64,000 bases of DNA from Bacteroidetes bacterium GWF2_35_48 (GCA_001769125.1 MEOG01000123.1:1-64000); one strand, 5' to 3'. Shown: positions 7,744 to 17,218, counted from the first letter of the stretch. The notes: a model not told the origin generated them from the letters alone. Made by a program: numbers and translations.

Positions 7744-8187
7744 ATGAAAACTGAAATAAATGAAATTCTTTTAGATGAAAAAGACTTAAAAGTAATAAAC
7801 AAAAAAAGAAATACTAAAACTATTCTTTGTATATTTTTTTTAGTATTTTTTTCAATTGTGTGCTTCGGATTGTACTTAACAGTATTAGGAATTATCTGGA
7901 TTCTTCTAACAGGCATTGCAATAATCGTTGGATTTGGGCTCTTGGCATTTTACTTACACAATAAATCGAATTTAGATTTAGAAACAGGAACAAAATATGT
8001 TATTAAAGGAATAGTAAAAGAGAAAAACACTATAGGTAGCGAGCCAGATTATTACTACGTAAAAATAGAAACTCAGAATATATTTGTAACCCCAAAACAA
8101 TACGAAATAATAAAAATTAATGAACCTATGGAAATTCATTTTACGATACACTCCAAAATATTACTTTTCATGCGCAAGATAAATTAA
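7744..8187 (+). CDS. Small membrane protein, paralogue 2
   Basis: 147 residues, 10 bp after its paralogue and probably co-transcribed with it. It shares the N-terminal acidic stretch followed by INKKRNTK, two hydrophobic segments (about residues 27-70) and the C-terminal beta-rich domain. Divergence from the neighbour is large except in the TGTK...KGIV and HSK...MRK motifs, which probably mark the functional core. No family recognised. Confidence 0.75.
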   Translation: MKTEINEILLDEKDLKVINKKRNTKTILCIFFLVFFSIVCFGLYLTVLGIIWILLTGIAIIVGFGLLAFYLHNKSNLDLETGTKYVIKGIVKEKNTIGSEPDYYYVKIETQNIFVTPKQYEIIKINEPMEIHFTIHSKILLFMRKIN

Positions 8188-8207
8188 ATGCCGAATAAAA
8201 TTTATTT

Positions 8208-9131
8208 ATGGATTTCAAAAACCAAATACTATTCATCTTACTTATTTTTCTTAGCAGACCTCTCTCTGCAGATACCATTCAAAAGCCCGACGCTTTTCAT
8301 CCTACAAAAGATACAGTTATTTATTGTTATTGCCCGGATACATTTGGCGTTTGCCTGAATGAATCAGACACAATTGAACTTTATAAAATAAAACAAATTG
8401 CTATTAAAGATTCCCTTTTTCTGAAACCCATAGGAGATATTATCATAACAATTGCATCAAGATATCTTGATATTCCTTACGGGACCCCAAAAAGAAAATA
8501 TGCACGACAGGAAAACCTGCTTATCGGGTTTGATAAATTTAATTGTGTAACACTTGTAGAAACAGTATTGGCGATTGCAAAGATAATAAAAGCGAATAAA
8601 ATTGAATTGAATGAATTTGCATCCGAACTCAAAAGAAACCGCTACAGAAGCGGAATCTTAGGGAATTTTTCATCGCGGCTTCATTATTTTTCTGAATGGG
8701 TTTATGATAATGAAAAGCGGGGAATTGTTAAGGACATGAGCTATATAGCGGATAGTACAGTCTGGGGAAAAAAAATTCATTATATGAGTTCTAATAAAAA
8801 AAAATACAAACAACTAAAAAAGAAAGAAACCTATAATGAAATGAGGCAGATTGAAGCGGAACTGTCAAAAAGAAAACGATTTTACATACCTCTTGAAAAA
8901 TTCGATTCGTGCAAAACGAAAATACAAAACGGAGATGTTTTAATTATGACCGTTACCACGCCAGGACTGGACGTTTCGCATACCGGATTTGCAATATGGA
9001 AAAACGATGAACTTTATCTTTTGCATGCATCCAGCAAAGAAAAAAAAGTGGTTTTGTCTGAAAAAAATTTAAAGGAATATCTTACATCAAATAAAAAGAC
9101 GAATGGAATACTTGTGGCAAGACCGCAATAA
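8208..9131 (+). CDS. DUF1460 family amidase-like protein (NlpC/P60 fold)
   Basis: 307 residues with an N-terminal signal-like segment (cleavage near SRPLSA). The catalytic features of DUF1460 are visible: FNCVTLVETV with Cys113, and GLDVSHTGFAIW with His258 followed by LLHASS. DUF1460 proteins are N-acetylmuramoyl-L-alanine amidase-like enzymes in the NlpC/P60 superfamily, so the likely substrate is peptidoglycan or a muropeptide in the periplasm. Residues 185-230 form a charged insert (SSNKKKYKQLKKKE...). It is convergent with the MORN-caspase gene and 18 bp from it. Confidence 0.85.
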   Translation: MDFKNQILFILLIFLSRPLSADTIQKPDAFHPTKDTVIYCYCPDTFGVCLNESDTIELYKIKQIAIKDSLFLKPIGDIIITIASRYLDIPYGTPKRKYARQENLLIGFDKFNCVTLVETVLAIAKIIKANKIELNEFASELKRNRYRSGILGNFSSRLHYFSEWVYDNEKRGIVKDMSYIADSTVWGKKIHYMSSNKKKYKQLKKKETYNEMRQIEAELSKRKRFYIPLEKFDSCKTKIQNGDVLIMTVTTPGLDVSHTGFAIWKNDELYLLHASSKEKKVVLSEKNLKEYLTSNKKTNGILVARPQ

Positions 9132-9148
9132 TAACAAAAGCAAGCTTT

Positions 9149-12100
9149 TTATTCCCTGATTTTCCATAAGCCCCATCTGTCCTGTACTTCGGGACTTGTA
9201 ATGGTTTGAGGAGTTTGTTCTTTATTATTAACAAGAACTGATTTCATCCCGACCTGTTCGTTCAGATACTCTGCAAGCTCCTTGTAAGACACATCGCCTT
9301 TTGTTTCTTTAAGTTTTTTCAGCAAATGATAGGTAAACATTCCATGTTTTGCATCTTTATACGCGAGTGAAGTCTGCTCCCCACTGCTGGATGCAAATAT
9401 TACAAGATTTCCTTTTAAGGGAGTTTCCTTTGGTTTTATTTTCACGGCTCTGGCATTAACAACCGCTTTGTTTCTCGCGCCACCACTGAAACATGCGTCA
9501 AGAAAAATAGTAACTTTTTTTGATGGATATTCCGATAATTTTCTGTAAACATCGGCAAGTTTAACAGCAAACTGTAAATCGGTGCCACTCACATCCACAG
9601 GTAATAAATAGGGCTCTTTTGTTGATTCTTCCGGTACTCCATGACCTGCATAATAAAAGAAAACTTCAGCTTTGCCATTTGCGCTTTTTATTAAAAGATT
9701 CAGTTTATTAAGCTCCTTATGCATTTCCATGGCCTTTGCATTAATTTTCATAATCACATTTTCGTCAGGAATGCCGAATGTCTTGACGGCATAATCTTTA
9801 AAAACACGGGCATCACTCTCTGCAAAATCAACATTTGCCTCATTTTTCAAATCTTCCTGATACGAGCTGTAATCTTCATTTCCGAATATCAATGCAAAGC
9901 GATAAGGATTTTTTGTAGAAATTTCAGGGATTCCTGTATTTACATCATCTTTTACAGAAGACTCTGAATTATTATTATCCGAAGTTTTTGTCCCTGTTGT
10001 ATTATTCGCAGTATTTCCTGTGGCAGCAACAAGTTTGTCGTTTGCCCAGGTTCCTTTTTCTTCGGTACCATCAGCATGCCAGAATGAACCTTCTCCCTGA
10101 AACAAATTATCATAAAATTGTCCGAGATATTTTGATCCGTCCCTATAATACAACTCACCTTTACCTGTCATTTTTTCATCCACAAAATTACCGATATATT
10201 TATCATAAATAGATTCTTTTTTATAAGTATAAGTTCCTATCCCGTTTTTCATATCATTTTTCCAAAAACCTTTATATACAGCGCCGCTTGTAAAATAATT
10301 TGTTCCTTCTCCGTTGCGCTTCATGTTGAGCCATGCGCCTGTATATTTCTCGCCATTTTCCCACACGTAGGTTCCAAAACCATCATCACAATTACCGCTG
10401 ATACAGCCGATATTCGTGGTTTTACCCGAAGTGCTTTTATTGTTTGAAAAAGCATAATCGCTTTTACTGTTACCAACAAATTTTCCATCGCTCCAATAGC
10501 CTGTTTCAGTGGTAGCGTCGTCGGCATAAAAATAAGTGCCGTAACCTTCCATTTTACCGGTATTCCAGCTTCCTTCAAATTTATTACCATTGTTCCAGAA
10601 ATAAGCTCCATGCCCCGATAAAGAATTATCAACAAAATTACCGGAATATTTCGACCCGTCCCCGTAGTAGTAGGTTCCCTGACCATTTCGTTTTCCATTT
10701 TTCCAGTAACCGATGTATTTCTGTCCTGCCCATTTCGTATCTGAACCCCAGATGTAAATGCCAAAGCCATTTTCGCAATTACCGGAAATACATTCTTTGG
10801 AATACGTTGCATTTTGAAGCGCTGTATTTTTCCATGAACCAATATCTTTTGTTCCCTTTTCATAAGTATAAATACCCTGTCCGTTTATTGCGCCATCAGC
10901 CCAGTCGCCGAGATAAAAACTACCGGAAGCCCATTTGCAATAGCCATATCCGCTTAGCGTATTGTTTTTAAAATTACCGGTATAAACGGCTCCTGAATTA
11001 TAAAAATAAACACCCTGCCCTTCTCTGACTCCGTTTACCCATTCTCCCACAAATTTGTCTCCATTATCAAATGTATACATTCCGTATCCGTTCGTGCAAT
11101 TTCCGGCAACACACCCCTTAGATCCTTTCTTGGCGTTATACGTGTAATCACTTGAATAAGCTCCCTGAAAAACATTATCATTCCAGTTTCCTGATTCTAT
11201 TGTTCCGTCGCGATGATACAAGGTTCCCTGTCCCGTTAATTTATCATCAACAAAATTTCCGAGATATTTTTCATATTTTGAAGAAGAAGCATATTCTGAA
11301 ATGCCGTATCCATGCCTCTTGTCGTCTTTCCAGTTGCCAATATATTTTGCGCCGGTTGTAAAAAAATTTGTGCCGTATCCGTTCCGCATTTTATTAACCC
11401 AATATCCTTCATACTTTTCACCGCTTGGAAACACATACGTACCATAGCCATTGTCGCAATCACCGGAAATACATCCTGAAGAAGAGGATTTCTCAGAGAG
11501 ACCCGAGGAAGATTTATTTTCAGTGCCAAGGTATGAATTCTTGTTCCAATAGCCGACTTTCGATGTTCCATCTTTATAAATCATTGTTCCATATCCATCA
11601 TACTTTCCGTCTTTCCAGTCTCCGATATACATTTGACCATCACCAAACATATAAGTACCAAAGCCATTATACGTGCTATTTTTAAATTCGCCGATATACT
11701 CTGCCCCGCTGTCAAACTTGTATGTTCCTGTACCATCTACACAATTTCCGGTAATGCAACCTTTAGTCGCTGTGCCGGTTTTATCTGCTGTGATTCCTGA
11801 GCTTTGCAGAGTTCCTTCAACCCAGTATCCGGTTTTTAAATCGCCTGTGTCGTAATAAAAATAAGAACCATACCCATCTTTTTTATCATTTTTCCATGCG
11901 CCATCATATTTGTCTCCGTTATAATAGTAAAGCACTCCTTTCCCTGTTCTTTTGTTATTAATCGTAGTACCGACATATTTTGAGCCTTCAGTATAATAAT
12001 AAGTTCCCTGCCCTGTCATTTGCATATTTTCCCAGTAGCCCTCATAACGATCGCCGGGATATTCCTGATTTTCGCCCCAAACCCAGATTCCCCATCCATT

Positions 12101-12511
12101 ATCACAATTTCCGGAAATACAGCCTGTCCGAAAATTATGTTCCTGATGTGTATCGTCTTTCCAATCTCCCGATTTTTTTGTTCCATTTGCGAAGAAATAA
12201 ATACCCTGTCCGCTTCTTTTACTGTTTTTCCAATCTCCGGTATATTTATCGCCATTATTCCATTTGAATGTACCCCATCCTTCAAACTGAGCCTTTTTCC
12301 AGCTACCGCAATAAATAGAACCAGTCGTATAATAATACACCCCAAAACCATCCTGCTGGTTGCCTTTAAACTCACCAACATAATAATCTCCGGTAGAAAA
12401 AATATATTTTCCGAATCCATTGGCACAATCACCGGACACACATCCTGTTTTTTGAGAATAACCGTATAAAACAGATGCGACAAACGCTATTAATAAAAAG
12501 TATGATTTCAT
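9149..12511 (-). CDS. Secreted MORN-repeat protein with C-terminal caspase-like domain
   Basis: 1120 residues. A signal peptide (MKSYFLLIAFVASVLYGYSQ) precedes about 800 residues of MORN-type repeats (YxGxWxxGxxxGxGxY). They are grouped in seven blocks, each opened by a GC(I/V)xGxC motif (one reads KECISGNC) that could form a disulfide. After a Ser/Thr/Asn linker, residues 868-1120 are a peptidase C14 (caspase/metacaspase) domain: YAGHG with His957 and DACFSG with Cys1007, both catalytic residues intact. MORN repeats usually bind membranes or shape scaffolds; C14 enzymes cleave after Lys/Arg or Asp. The protein is exported, so the protease would act in the periplasm or outside. No T9SS sorting domain is evident. 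Its role is unknown. Confidence 0.9.
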   Translation of the reverse strand: MKSYFLLIAFVASVLYGYSQKTGCVSGDCANGFGKYIFSTGDYYVGEFKGNQQDGFGVYYYTTGSIYCGSWKKAQFEGWGTFKWNNGDKYTGDWKNSKRSGQGIYFFANGTKKSGDWKDDTHQEHNFRTGCISGNCDNGWGIWVWGENQEYPGDRYEGYWENMQMTGQGTYYYTEGSKYVGTTINNKRTGKGVLYYYNGDKYDGAWKNDKKDGYGSYFYYDTGDLKTGYWVEGTLQSSGITADKTGTATKGCITGNCVDGTGTYKFDSGAEYIGEFKNSTYNGFGTYMFGDGQMYIGDWKDGKYDGYGTMIYKDGTSKVGYWNKNSYLGTENKSSSGLSEKSSSSGCISGDCDNGYGTYVFPSGEKYEGYWVNKMRNGYGTNFFTTGAKYIGNWKDDKRHGYGISEYASSSKYEKYLGNFVDDKLTGQGTLYHRDGTIESGNWNDNVFQGAYSSDYTYNAKKGSKGCVAGNCTNGYGMYTFDNGDKFVGEWVNGVREGQGVYFYNSGAVYTGNFKNNTLSGYGYCKWASGSFYLGDWADGAINGQGIYTYEKGTKDIGSWKNTALQNATYSKECISGNCENGFGIYIWGSDTKWAGQKYIGYWKNGKRNGQGTYYYGDGSKYSGNFVDNSLSGHGAYFWNNGNKFEGSWNTGKMEGYGTYFYADDATTETGYWSDGKFVGNSKSDYAFSNNKSTSGKTTNIGCISGNCDDGFGTYVWENGEKYTGAWLNMKRNGEGTNYFTSGAVYKGFWKNDMKNGIGTYTYKKESIYDKYIGNFVDEKMTGKGELYYRDGSKYLGQFYDNLFQGEGSFWHADGTEEKGTWANDKLVAATGNTANNTTGTKTSDNNNSESSVKDDVNTGIPEISTKNPYRFALIFGNEDYSSYQEDLKNEANVDFAESDARVFKDYAVKTFGIPDENVIMKINAKAMEMHKELNKLNLLIKSANGKAEVFFYYAGHGVPEESTKEPYLLPVDVSGTDLQFAVKLADVYRKLSEYPSKKVTIFLDACFSGGARNKAVVNARAVKIKPKETPLKGNLVIFASSSGEQTSLAYKDAKHGMFTYHLLKKLKETKGDVSYKELAEYLNEQVGMKSVLVNNKEQTPQTITSPEVQDRWGLWKIRE

Positions 12512-12615
12512 AATTGTATGAATTAAAATGAAAGCATAAAATTACAAAAAAAACATTGTTAACAGAAAAAAATGTCATGAAATATATCAGGTAGAATTAA
12601 GAATTAGGAATTAAG

Positions 12616-12971
12616 AATTGAAATACAATAGGAATACAATAGGAATTCAATAGGGACTCAATAGAAATACAATTGTACACCTATCGAATAAACAATTGAA
12701 CATCTATCGTAGCACTACTGAACACCTATTGAACAACTATCGTACATCTATCGTACATCTATCGTACATCTATCGTACATCTATCGTACATCTATCGTAC
12801 ATCTATCGTACATCTATCGTACATCTATCGTACATCTATCGTACATCTATCGTACATCTATCGTACATCTATCGTACATCTATCGAACATCTATCGAACA
12901 ACTATCGAACAACTATCGAACATCTATCGTACATCTATCGTACATCTATCGAACAACTATCGAACATCTAT
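12616..12971. repeat. 11-bp tandem array with an inverted flank
   Basis: From about 12677 to 12971 the unit GTACATCTATC repeats some 26 times; the central copies are nearly identical and the outer ones degenerate (GAACAACTATC, GAACACCTATT). Just upstream, at about 12616-12676, five 11-bp units such as AATAGGAATAC are recognisable reverse complements of the same unit, so the array can fold on itself. Because 11 is not a multiple of 3, all frames stay open with an 11-codon period; the 92-codon frame here is an artefact. The rest of 12512-13142 holds nothing recognised. Confidence 0.9.
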
Positions 12972-13142
12972 TGACATAAATATAAATACCCAAGTAAAAA
13001 TTCAGTTTTTAGCATTCATTAATTATTCATAGTAGGTAAAACAATAAATTCTGAGGTTGAAGAATATCCGGCAAAAATATTATTAAAACTTTATGGAAAA
13101 AATATTTTGCCGGCACCTATAAGGAAACAAAAAATAAATATC

Positions 13143-13877
13143 ATGAAAAATTTAGCTTTTATAATCGGAATCGTCGTTATTCTTGCAAATGTAGCATTTA
13201 CACAGAATGGCGCAATTAAAGGGAAAGTGCTTGATGAATTAAAAGAAGCCATACCCGGAGCAAATATTACATTTTATGTAAATGGAGATAAAAAAGGAAC
13301 AGTAACAGATGAAAATGGGAATTTCACGATTAAACCTTTACAGCCCGGAAGCTATGATCTTGAAATAAGTTTTATGGGTTATGATAAAAAAACCTATAAC
13401 GGAATTCAGGTAAGTGCTGAAAAATTTACATTTCTGAATGAAATAAAAATGAATCCGGCATCAATAACAACAAAAGTAATAGAAATAATAGAGTTCCAAG
13501 ATAAAATTATTGACCCCGAAGGCGGTCCGTTGACAACCCTTCGCAGTAAAGAATTAGAAAAAATGGCTGATACAAGAGATGTATCCAGTATATTACGTGC
13601 GGTATCTACAGATTTTAAAGTGAGTAGTGATGGAAGCGAAATTTATTTCCGTGGTTCTCGAAATGGCGCATCAGCATTTTATATTGACGGACTTCGTGTG
13701 GAAAATATGAACGATGCAATCCCCGGAAATGCCATTGGTATTTTCAATGTATATTCGGGAGGAATTCCAGCGAAATATGGTGATTTTACGGGAGGCGTTG
13801 TTGTAATAGAATCGAAAAGTTATTTTGAACAAATCAGCGAATGGCAGCATAGGATGAGGAAGATTGGGAAGGAGTGA
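13143..13877 (+). CDS. Barrel-less plug protein: CarboxypepD-like domain plus TonB-receptor plug
   Basis: 245 residues from the ATG at 13143; an in-frame TTG 36 bp earlier lacks a signal peptide after it, so the ATG is preferred. The signal peptide (MKNLAFIIGIVVILANVAFTQ) is followed by a carboxypeptidase-regulatory-like beta-sandwich (about residues 24-105) and a TonB-dependent-receptor plug (GSEIYFRGSRNGASAFYIDGLRV...GIPAKYGDFTGGVVVIESKS, about 145-230). The protein then stops, about 650 residues short of a full SusC-type receptor, with no barrel remnant downstream. It may be a natural short family or an old truncation. Confidence 0.75.
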   Translation: MKNLAFIIGIVVILANVAFTQNGAIKGKVLDELKEAIPGANITFYVNGDKKGTVTDENGNFTIKPLQPGSYDLEISFMGYDKKTYNGIQVSAEKFTFLNEIKMNPASITTKVIEIIEFQDKIIDPEGGPLTTLRSKELEKMADTRDVSSILRAVSTDFKVSSDGSEIYFRGSRNGASAFYIDGLRVENMNDAIPGNAIGIFNVYSGGIPAKYGDFTGGVVVIESKSYFEQISEWQHRMRKIGKE

Positions 13878-13881
13878 GATT

Positions 13882-14005
13882 AGTCGGTAGTCGGAAGTTG
13901 AAAAAGTCGGCAGTCAAACAAGTCGGCAGTCGGCAGTCAAAAAGTCGGCAGTCAGACAGGCTGAGGGCTAAAGACTGAAGACTGGGGACTGTAGACTGTA
14001 GACTG
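13882..14005. repeat. CAGTC/GACTG low-complexity palindromic array
   Basis: The first half repeats AGTCGGCAGTC-like units; the second half repeats the complementary theme AGACTGTAGACTG. CAGTC on the left can pair with GACTG on the right in many registers. It separates the plug protein from the sigma factor gene. No gene is present between 13878 and 14120. Confidence 0.65.
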
Positions 14006-14120
14006 TGAAAGACCTATCTTAACACTTCAAAAAAAATATGCGCTCAATTTTGATTAGATTTTTGTCCAGCACAAATGTTTGCCCGTATTAAAAATTATCA
14101 AAAAAATATATCTTTGACGC

Positions 14121-14705
14121 ATGCGATTTTTTAAAACAAATTATAATAAACTTTCTGATACAGAACTCGTGGAATTATACCGTGTTCGCAATGACAATGC
14201 CTGTATTGGAGAGCTATTTGACAGATATGCACCCTTGATTTATGGTGTGTGCCTTAAATATCTGAAAAATCCGGATGACAGTAAAGATGCGTTGCAGCAA
14301 ATTTTTGAAAACCTCTTCAAAGACCTGAAACGTTCTTCAGTTCAAAATTTCAAAAGCTGGATTTATTCAGTAACTCTTAACCGATGCAGAATGATGCTGA
14401 GAAGCCGTCAAAGGAAATTAAAAAGAGAACAGGAAGCGGAAATTGACGTCATTATGCTGATGCACGATGAAAGCCATCCTTTGAATGAAGAATTTCTAAA
14501 TGAAATAAAAAATGCAATTTATGAATTGCAGGACAACCAAAAAATTTGCATTGAATATTTTTTCCTTCAACAAAAAAGCTATAAAGAAATCATTGAATTA
14601 ACAGGGTTCAGCTTTGATCAGGTAAAAAGCTTTGTGCAAAATGGCAAGCGAAATCTGAAACTTTTACTTGAAGAAAAATTTCAAAAAATAAAATCGGAAT
14701 TATGA
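14121..14705 (+). CDS. ECF-family RNA polymerase sigma factor
   Basis: 194 residues. Region 2 is visible as ELFDRYAPLIYGVCLKYLKNPDDSKDALQQIFENLFKDL, with the region 2.4 helix KSWIYSVTLNRCRMMLRSR. Region 4 is weaker: YELQDNQKICIEYFFLQQKSYKEIIELTGFSFDQVKSFVQNGKRNLK. It overlaps the next gene by 4 bp (ATGA), the usual arrangement for an ECF sigma and its membrane partner. Its promoter does not show the GCAACC/CGTCTT motif found near the second sigma gene. Confidence 0.92.
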   Translation: MRFFKTNYNKLSDTELVELYRVRNDNACIGELFDRYAPLIYGVCLKYLKNPDDSKDALQQIFENLFKDLKRSSVQNFKSWIYSVTLNRCRMMLRSRQRKLKREQEAEIDVIMLMHDESHPLNEEFLNEIKNAIYELQDNQKICIEYFFLQQKSYKEIIELTGFSFDQVKSFVQNGKRNLKLLLEEKFQKIKSEL

Positions 14706-15775
14706 GCTATAAGCCTACAAATAAACTCGACGATTATCTGAAAGGAAATCTGGATAAGAAATCGAAAGAAAATTTTCAGAAAACACTGGCTGAGGATAAA
14801 TTTCTTTCTGATGCGACAGATGGTTTTGAAGAATTTCCCGGTACAGAGAAAAATATCGAAGAGGTTAAAAGAAAAATTATTAATAAAAATTCTGTGAAAG
14901 CGACTGCTTCATCTAAACTGATGCTGATAGGGACAATCTTTTTGTTTGTAGTTGCAGTAAGTCTTTCTGTATATAGAATGTTCTCAAAAAATGAAAAAAT
15001 AAAAACAGATTCTGATAATCAAAAAACAGAAAAATTTTCTCCTTTCTTAATTTCTGATGAAGAAATAATTGAGGCTGTTCCAATGGATTCCCATAAACAA
15101 ATACGATACATTAACACGATAAAAAATCAGTCGGTTTCTCTACAAGAAAAAAAAACAGAACCTGAAATTCTTGAAAAAATAGAAGCAAAAAAAATATCAG
15201 AAATAACCAACGACCCGCTATTTGTCTCAGAAAAAGAGTTGAATAAAAAAAGAATTTCAGTGTCAAATCATCCACTGCTTTACATCTATAATCTTAAGGT
15301 TGTTGATTATTCTAAAGTATATAAAAACAATTTGAAAACAAACAATCTTTCAGGACTTGATTCAAAATATGAAAATAATATTTCTCAAAAAAGTGATGCG
15401 GAGTCTGATAAAACTTATGTAACATATAACTATTTTCTAACTGCTTCTCTCGATAAATATAAAAATAATGATTTTAAAAATTCCTTACGCGATTTTTCTG
15501 TTATTCTCAAACATTTTCCGGAAGACCTGAATGCATATTTTTATGGAGGCTTGTGTTTATATAATTTACAAAAATTTGATCGTGCTATACAATTTTTTAA
15601 TCAGGCTATAGAAAACCCTGTCAATAGCTTTTATCAGGAAGCCCGCTGGTATAAAGCACTTTCGATGATTCAGAAAAACGAAAATGAAGATGCAAAAAAC
15701 TTACTCAAAGAAATAATTGACGAAGAAGGGTTTTATGCAAGCAAAGCAGAGGAGAAGGTTAAAGCACTACGGTAA
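14702..15775 (+). CDS. Membrane TPR protein, putative anti-sigma partner
   Basis: 357 residues. A short cytoplasmic N-terminus (LDDYLKGNLDKKSKENFQKTLAEDKFLSDATDGFEEF) resembles zinc-less anti-sigma openings in Bacteroidota. One membrane helix (about residues 71-91) is followed by a variable periplasmic linker and two or three C-terminal TPR units (NYFLTASLDKYKNNDFKNSLRDFSVILKHFPEDLNAYFYGGLCLYNL). Overlap with the sigma gene suggests it holds the sigma factor at the membrane. That is inference; no anti-sigma domain is certain. Confidence 0.75.
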   Translation: MSYKPTNKLDDYLKGNLDKKSKENFQKTLAEDKFLSDATDGFEEFPGTEKNIEEVKRKIINKNSVKATASSKLMLIGTIFLFVVAVSLSVYRMFSKNEKIKTDSDNQKTEKFSPFLISDEEIIEAVPMDSHKQIRYINTIKNQSVSLQEKKTEPEILEKIEAKKISEITNDPLFVSEKELNKKRISVSNHPLLYIYNLKVVDYSKVYKNNLKTNNLSGLDSKYENNISQKSDAESDKTYVTYNYFLTASLDKYKNNDFKNSLRDFSVILKHFPEDLNAYFYGGLCLYNLQKFDRAIQFFNQAIENPVNSFYQEARWYKALSMIQKNENEDAKNLLKEIIDEEGFYASKAEEKVKALR

Positions 15776-15791
15776 AAAATAAAAAACAAAG

Positions 15792-17045
15792 ATGAAAACC
15801 CTTTGCATTCTGGGATTTTTAGTTTCATCATGGCTTTTTGTTTCTGCGCAGAAACAGAGCATGAAGATATACGGAAAAATTTTTGATGCAGCTACCGATT
15901 CGACAATATCTAATGCTTACATTAAAATAGGAGAAGGAAAAGCCGGAGTCTCTTCAGATAAAAATGGAAATTTTTCTTTCATAATAAATTCGTTTCCTTT
16001 AAAAATCACAATCTCCCATGTTGCTTATGAAGAACAAAAAATCATTCTGCACGAACCAGCAAAAAATGGATTGAAAATTCAAATGAAGCCATCGAGTAAG
16101 CTGGTAAAAGAAGTTGTTATTTCATCAGAAAAAGTACAAAATCTAACCAAAAAAAAACTTTTTGCAGTTAATGATTATGAATTTTCGGGGCAAGATATCC
16201 TTATGCTTGTTTATGATTATAATTTCTCTGAGAAAAAAAATCCATGGCTTGTGTTAATGAATTCTTATGGAGATACAATATGCAAAAATTTTATAGGAAA
16301 AGATGGAAGTCTTTTTAAAGACTGTACAGATCAAATTCATCTGATAACAAAAAACGAGGCATGGCAAATATTTATTGATGAAAAAAAAATTACACTTGCG
16401 CATCCAACAGAAAAAAAAGCTTTTTTCAATGCGATGGAACCATGCATAGCAAGCATTGGCACAAATTATTTTCTAAAAAAATATTCACACGGGCAACAGG
16501 TTTTAAACTACATTATTGCAAATACAAATGATACAAGCTATGAAACCATGCGCGTTATAGCCGATCATGCCGGATTGAAAATGCTGGTTTCACGAAATCG
16601 TTTTTTTGCAATGGGAGCAAATCCGCCAACAGATGCAGATTTAAGATTTGAAGAGATGTGTTTCTCCGGTCCTGTATTTGCGCCATTATGCAGACTTGAT
16701 GATGAAATTCTGATTTTCAATTTTGTTGACTCAAAGCTTGAATTCTACTCCCCTGAAGGCATTCATGAAAAAGATATTCTGATTAATTTTCATAAATCCT
16801 CTCATTGGAAAGAAGAAATAATAAGCGATGAAAGATGCAAAAAAGTTTACACCCTTTTTGTAAGAGATGGAATTTCTTCTTTACGTGAAATTAATCTTGA
16901 AAACGGAAAATTAATGCAGACAATAAAAATTCCGAAATTCAAATTTATTGAGAAAATAAAAATCAATGACAATAAGCTTTATTTCTTATACAGAAAAACT
17001 GCATCCGACGAATTGAAAGCGATATATGTTATGAGCTTGGAGTAA
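15792..17045 (+). CDS. Secreted protein with CarboxypepD-like N-terminal domain
   Basis: 417 residues. A signal peptide (MKTLCILGFLVSSWLFVSAQ) precedes a carboxypeptidase-regulatory-like domain (MKIYGKIFDAATDSTISNAYIKIGEGKAGVSSDKNGNF..., residues 24-105), followed by about 300 residues with no recognised family, possibly a beta-propeller-like repeat. It lies 16 bp after the TPR protein, so the three genes from 14121 probably form one operon in which the sigma factor and its partner control an envelope protein. Confidence 0.75.
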   Translation: MKTLCILGFLVSSWLFVSAQKQSMKIYGKIFDAATDSTISNAYIKIGEGKAGVSSDKNGNFSFIINSFPLKITISHVAYEEQKIILHEPAKNGLKIQMKPSSKLVKEVVISSEKVQNLTKKKLFAVNDYEFSGQDILMLVYDYNFSEKKNPWLVLMNSYGDTICKNFIGKDGSLFKDCTDQIHLITKNEAWQIFIDEKKITLAHPTEKKAFFNAMEPCIASIGTNYFLKKYSHGQQVLNYIIANTNDTSYETMRVIADHAGLKMLVSRNRFFAMGANPPTDADLRFEEMCFSGPVFAPLCRLDDEILIFNFVDSKLEFYSPEGIHEKDILINFHKSSHWKEEIISDERCKKVYTLFVRDGISSLREINLENGKLMQTIKIPKFKFIEKIKINDNKLYFLYRKTASDELKAIYVMSLE

Positions 17046-17067
17046 GATAATAGATTGATATAATTTT

Positions 17068-17218
17068 GGATTAAGGATTTAGGAGTAGGAGTAGGAGTAG
17101 GAACACTCTGTCACACTCCTTAATCCTTAATCCTCATCCTACTATTTAATCCATTCTAAAAAGGAAGCAATCCTGTGAGGTATTGTAGGATTGCGTGTGC
17201 GTAAGATATCCTCACAGG
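17068..17218. repeat. Cluster of three intergenic palindromes
   Basis: First, GGATTAAGGATTTAGGAGT (17068-17086) pairs 18 of 19 with 17115-17133 across an (AGGAGT)n microsatellite. Second, GCAATCCT (17167-17174) pairs with AGGATTGC (17187-17194). Third, CCTGTGAGG (17172-17180) pairs with CCTCACAGG (17210-17218), overlapping the second so only one can form at a time. The stretch 17046-17487 has no gene. Confidence 0.6.

Noticed and set aside
9138-9152. Bidirectional terminator between the DUF1460 and MORN-caspase genes.
   Set aside because: The AAAAG-CAAG-CTTTT stem is only five A/T-rich pairs; too weak to claim.
10321-10863. Long minus-strand frame of 180 codons within the MORN gene, and similar frames at 11236-11571 and 12016-12483.
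   Set aside because: They are shifted frames of the repetitive MORN coding sequence and show no independent domain.
12677-12971. Possible CRISPR array.
   Set aside because: The 11-bp units are contiguous with no spacers, and there are no cas genes in the window.
12696-12974. A 92-codon open frame with an 11-residue repeat (YIYRTSIVHLS).
   Set aside because: It is created by the 11-bp tandem DNA repeat; all frames are periodic there, there is no start context, and the amino-acid pattern has the exact period of the DNA.
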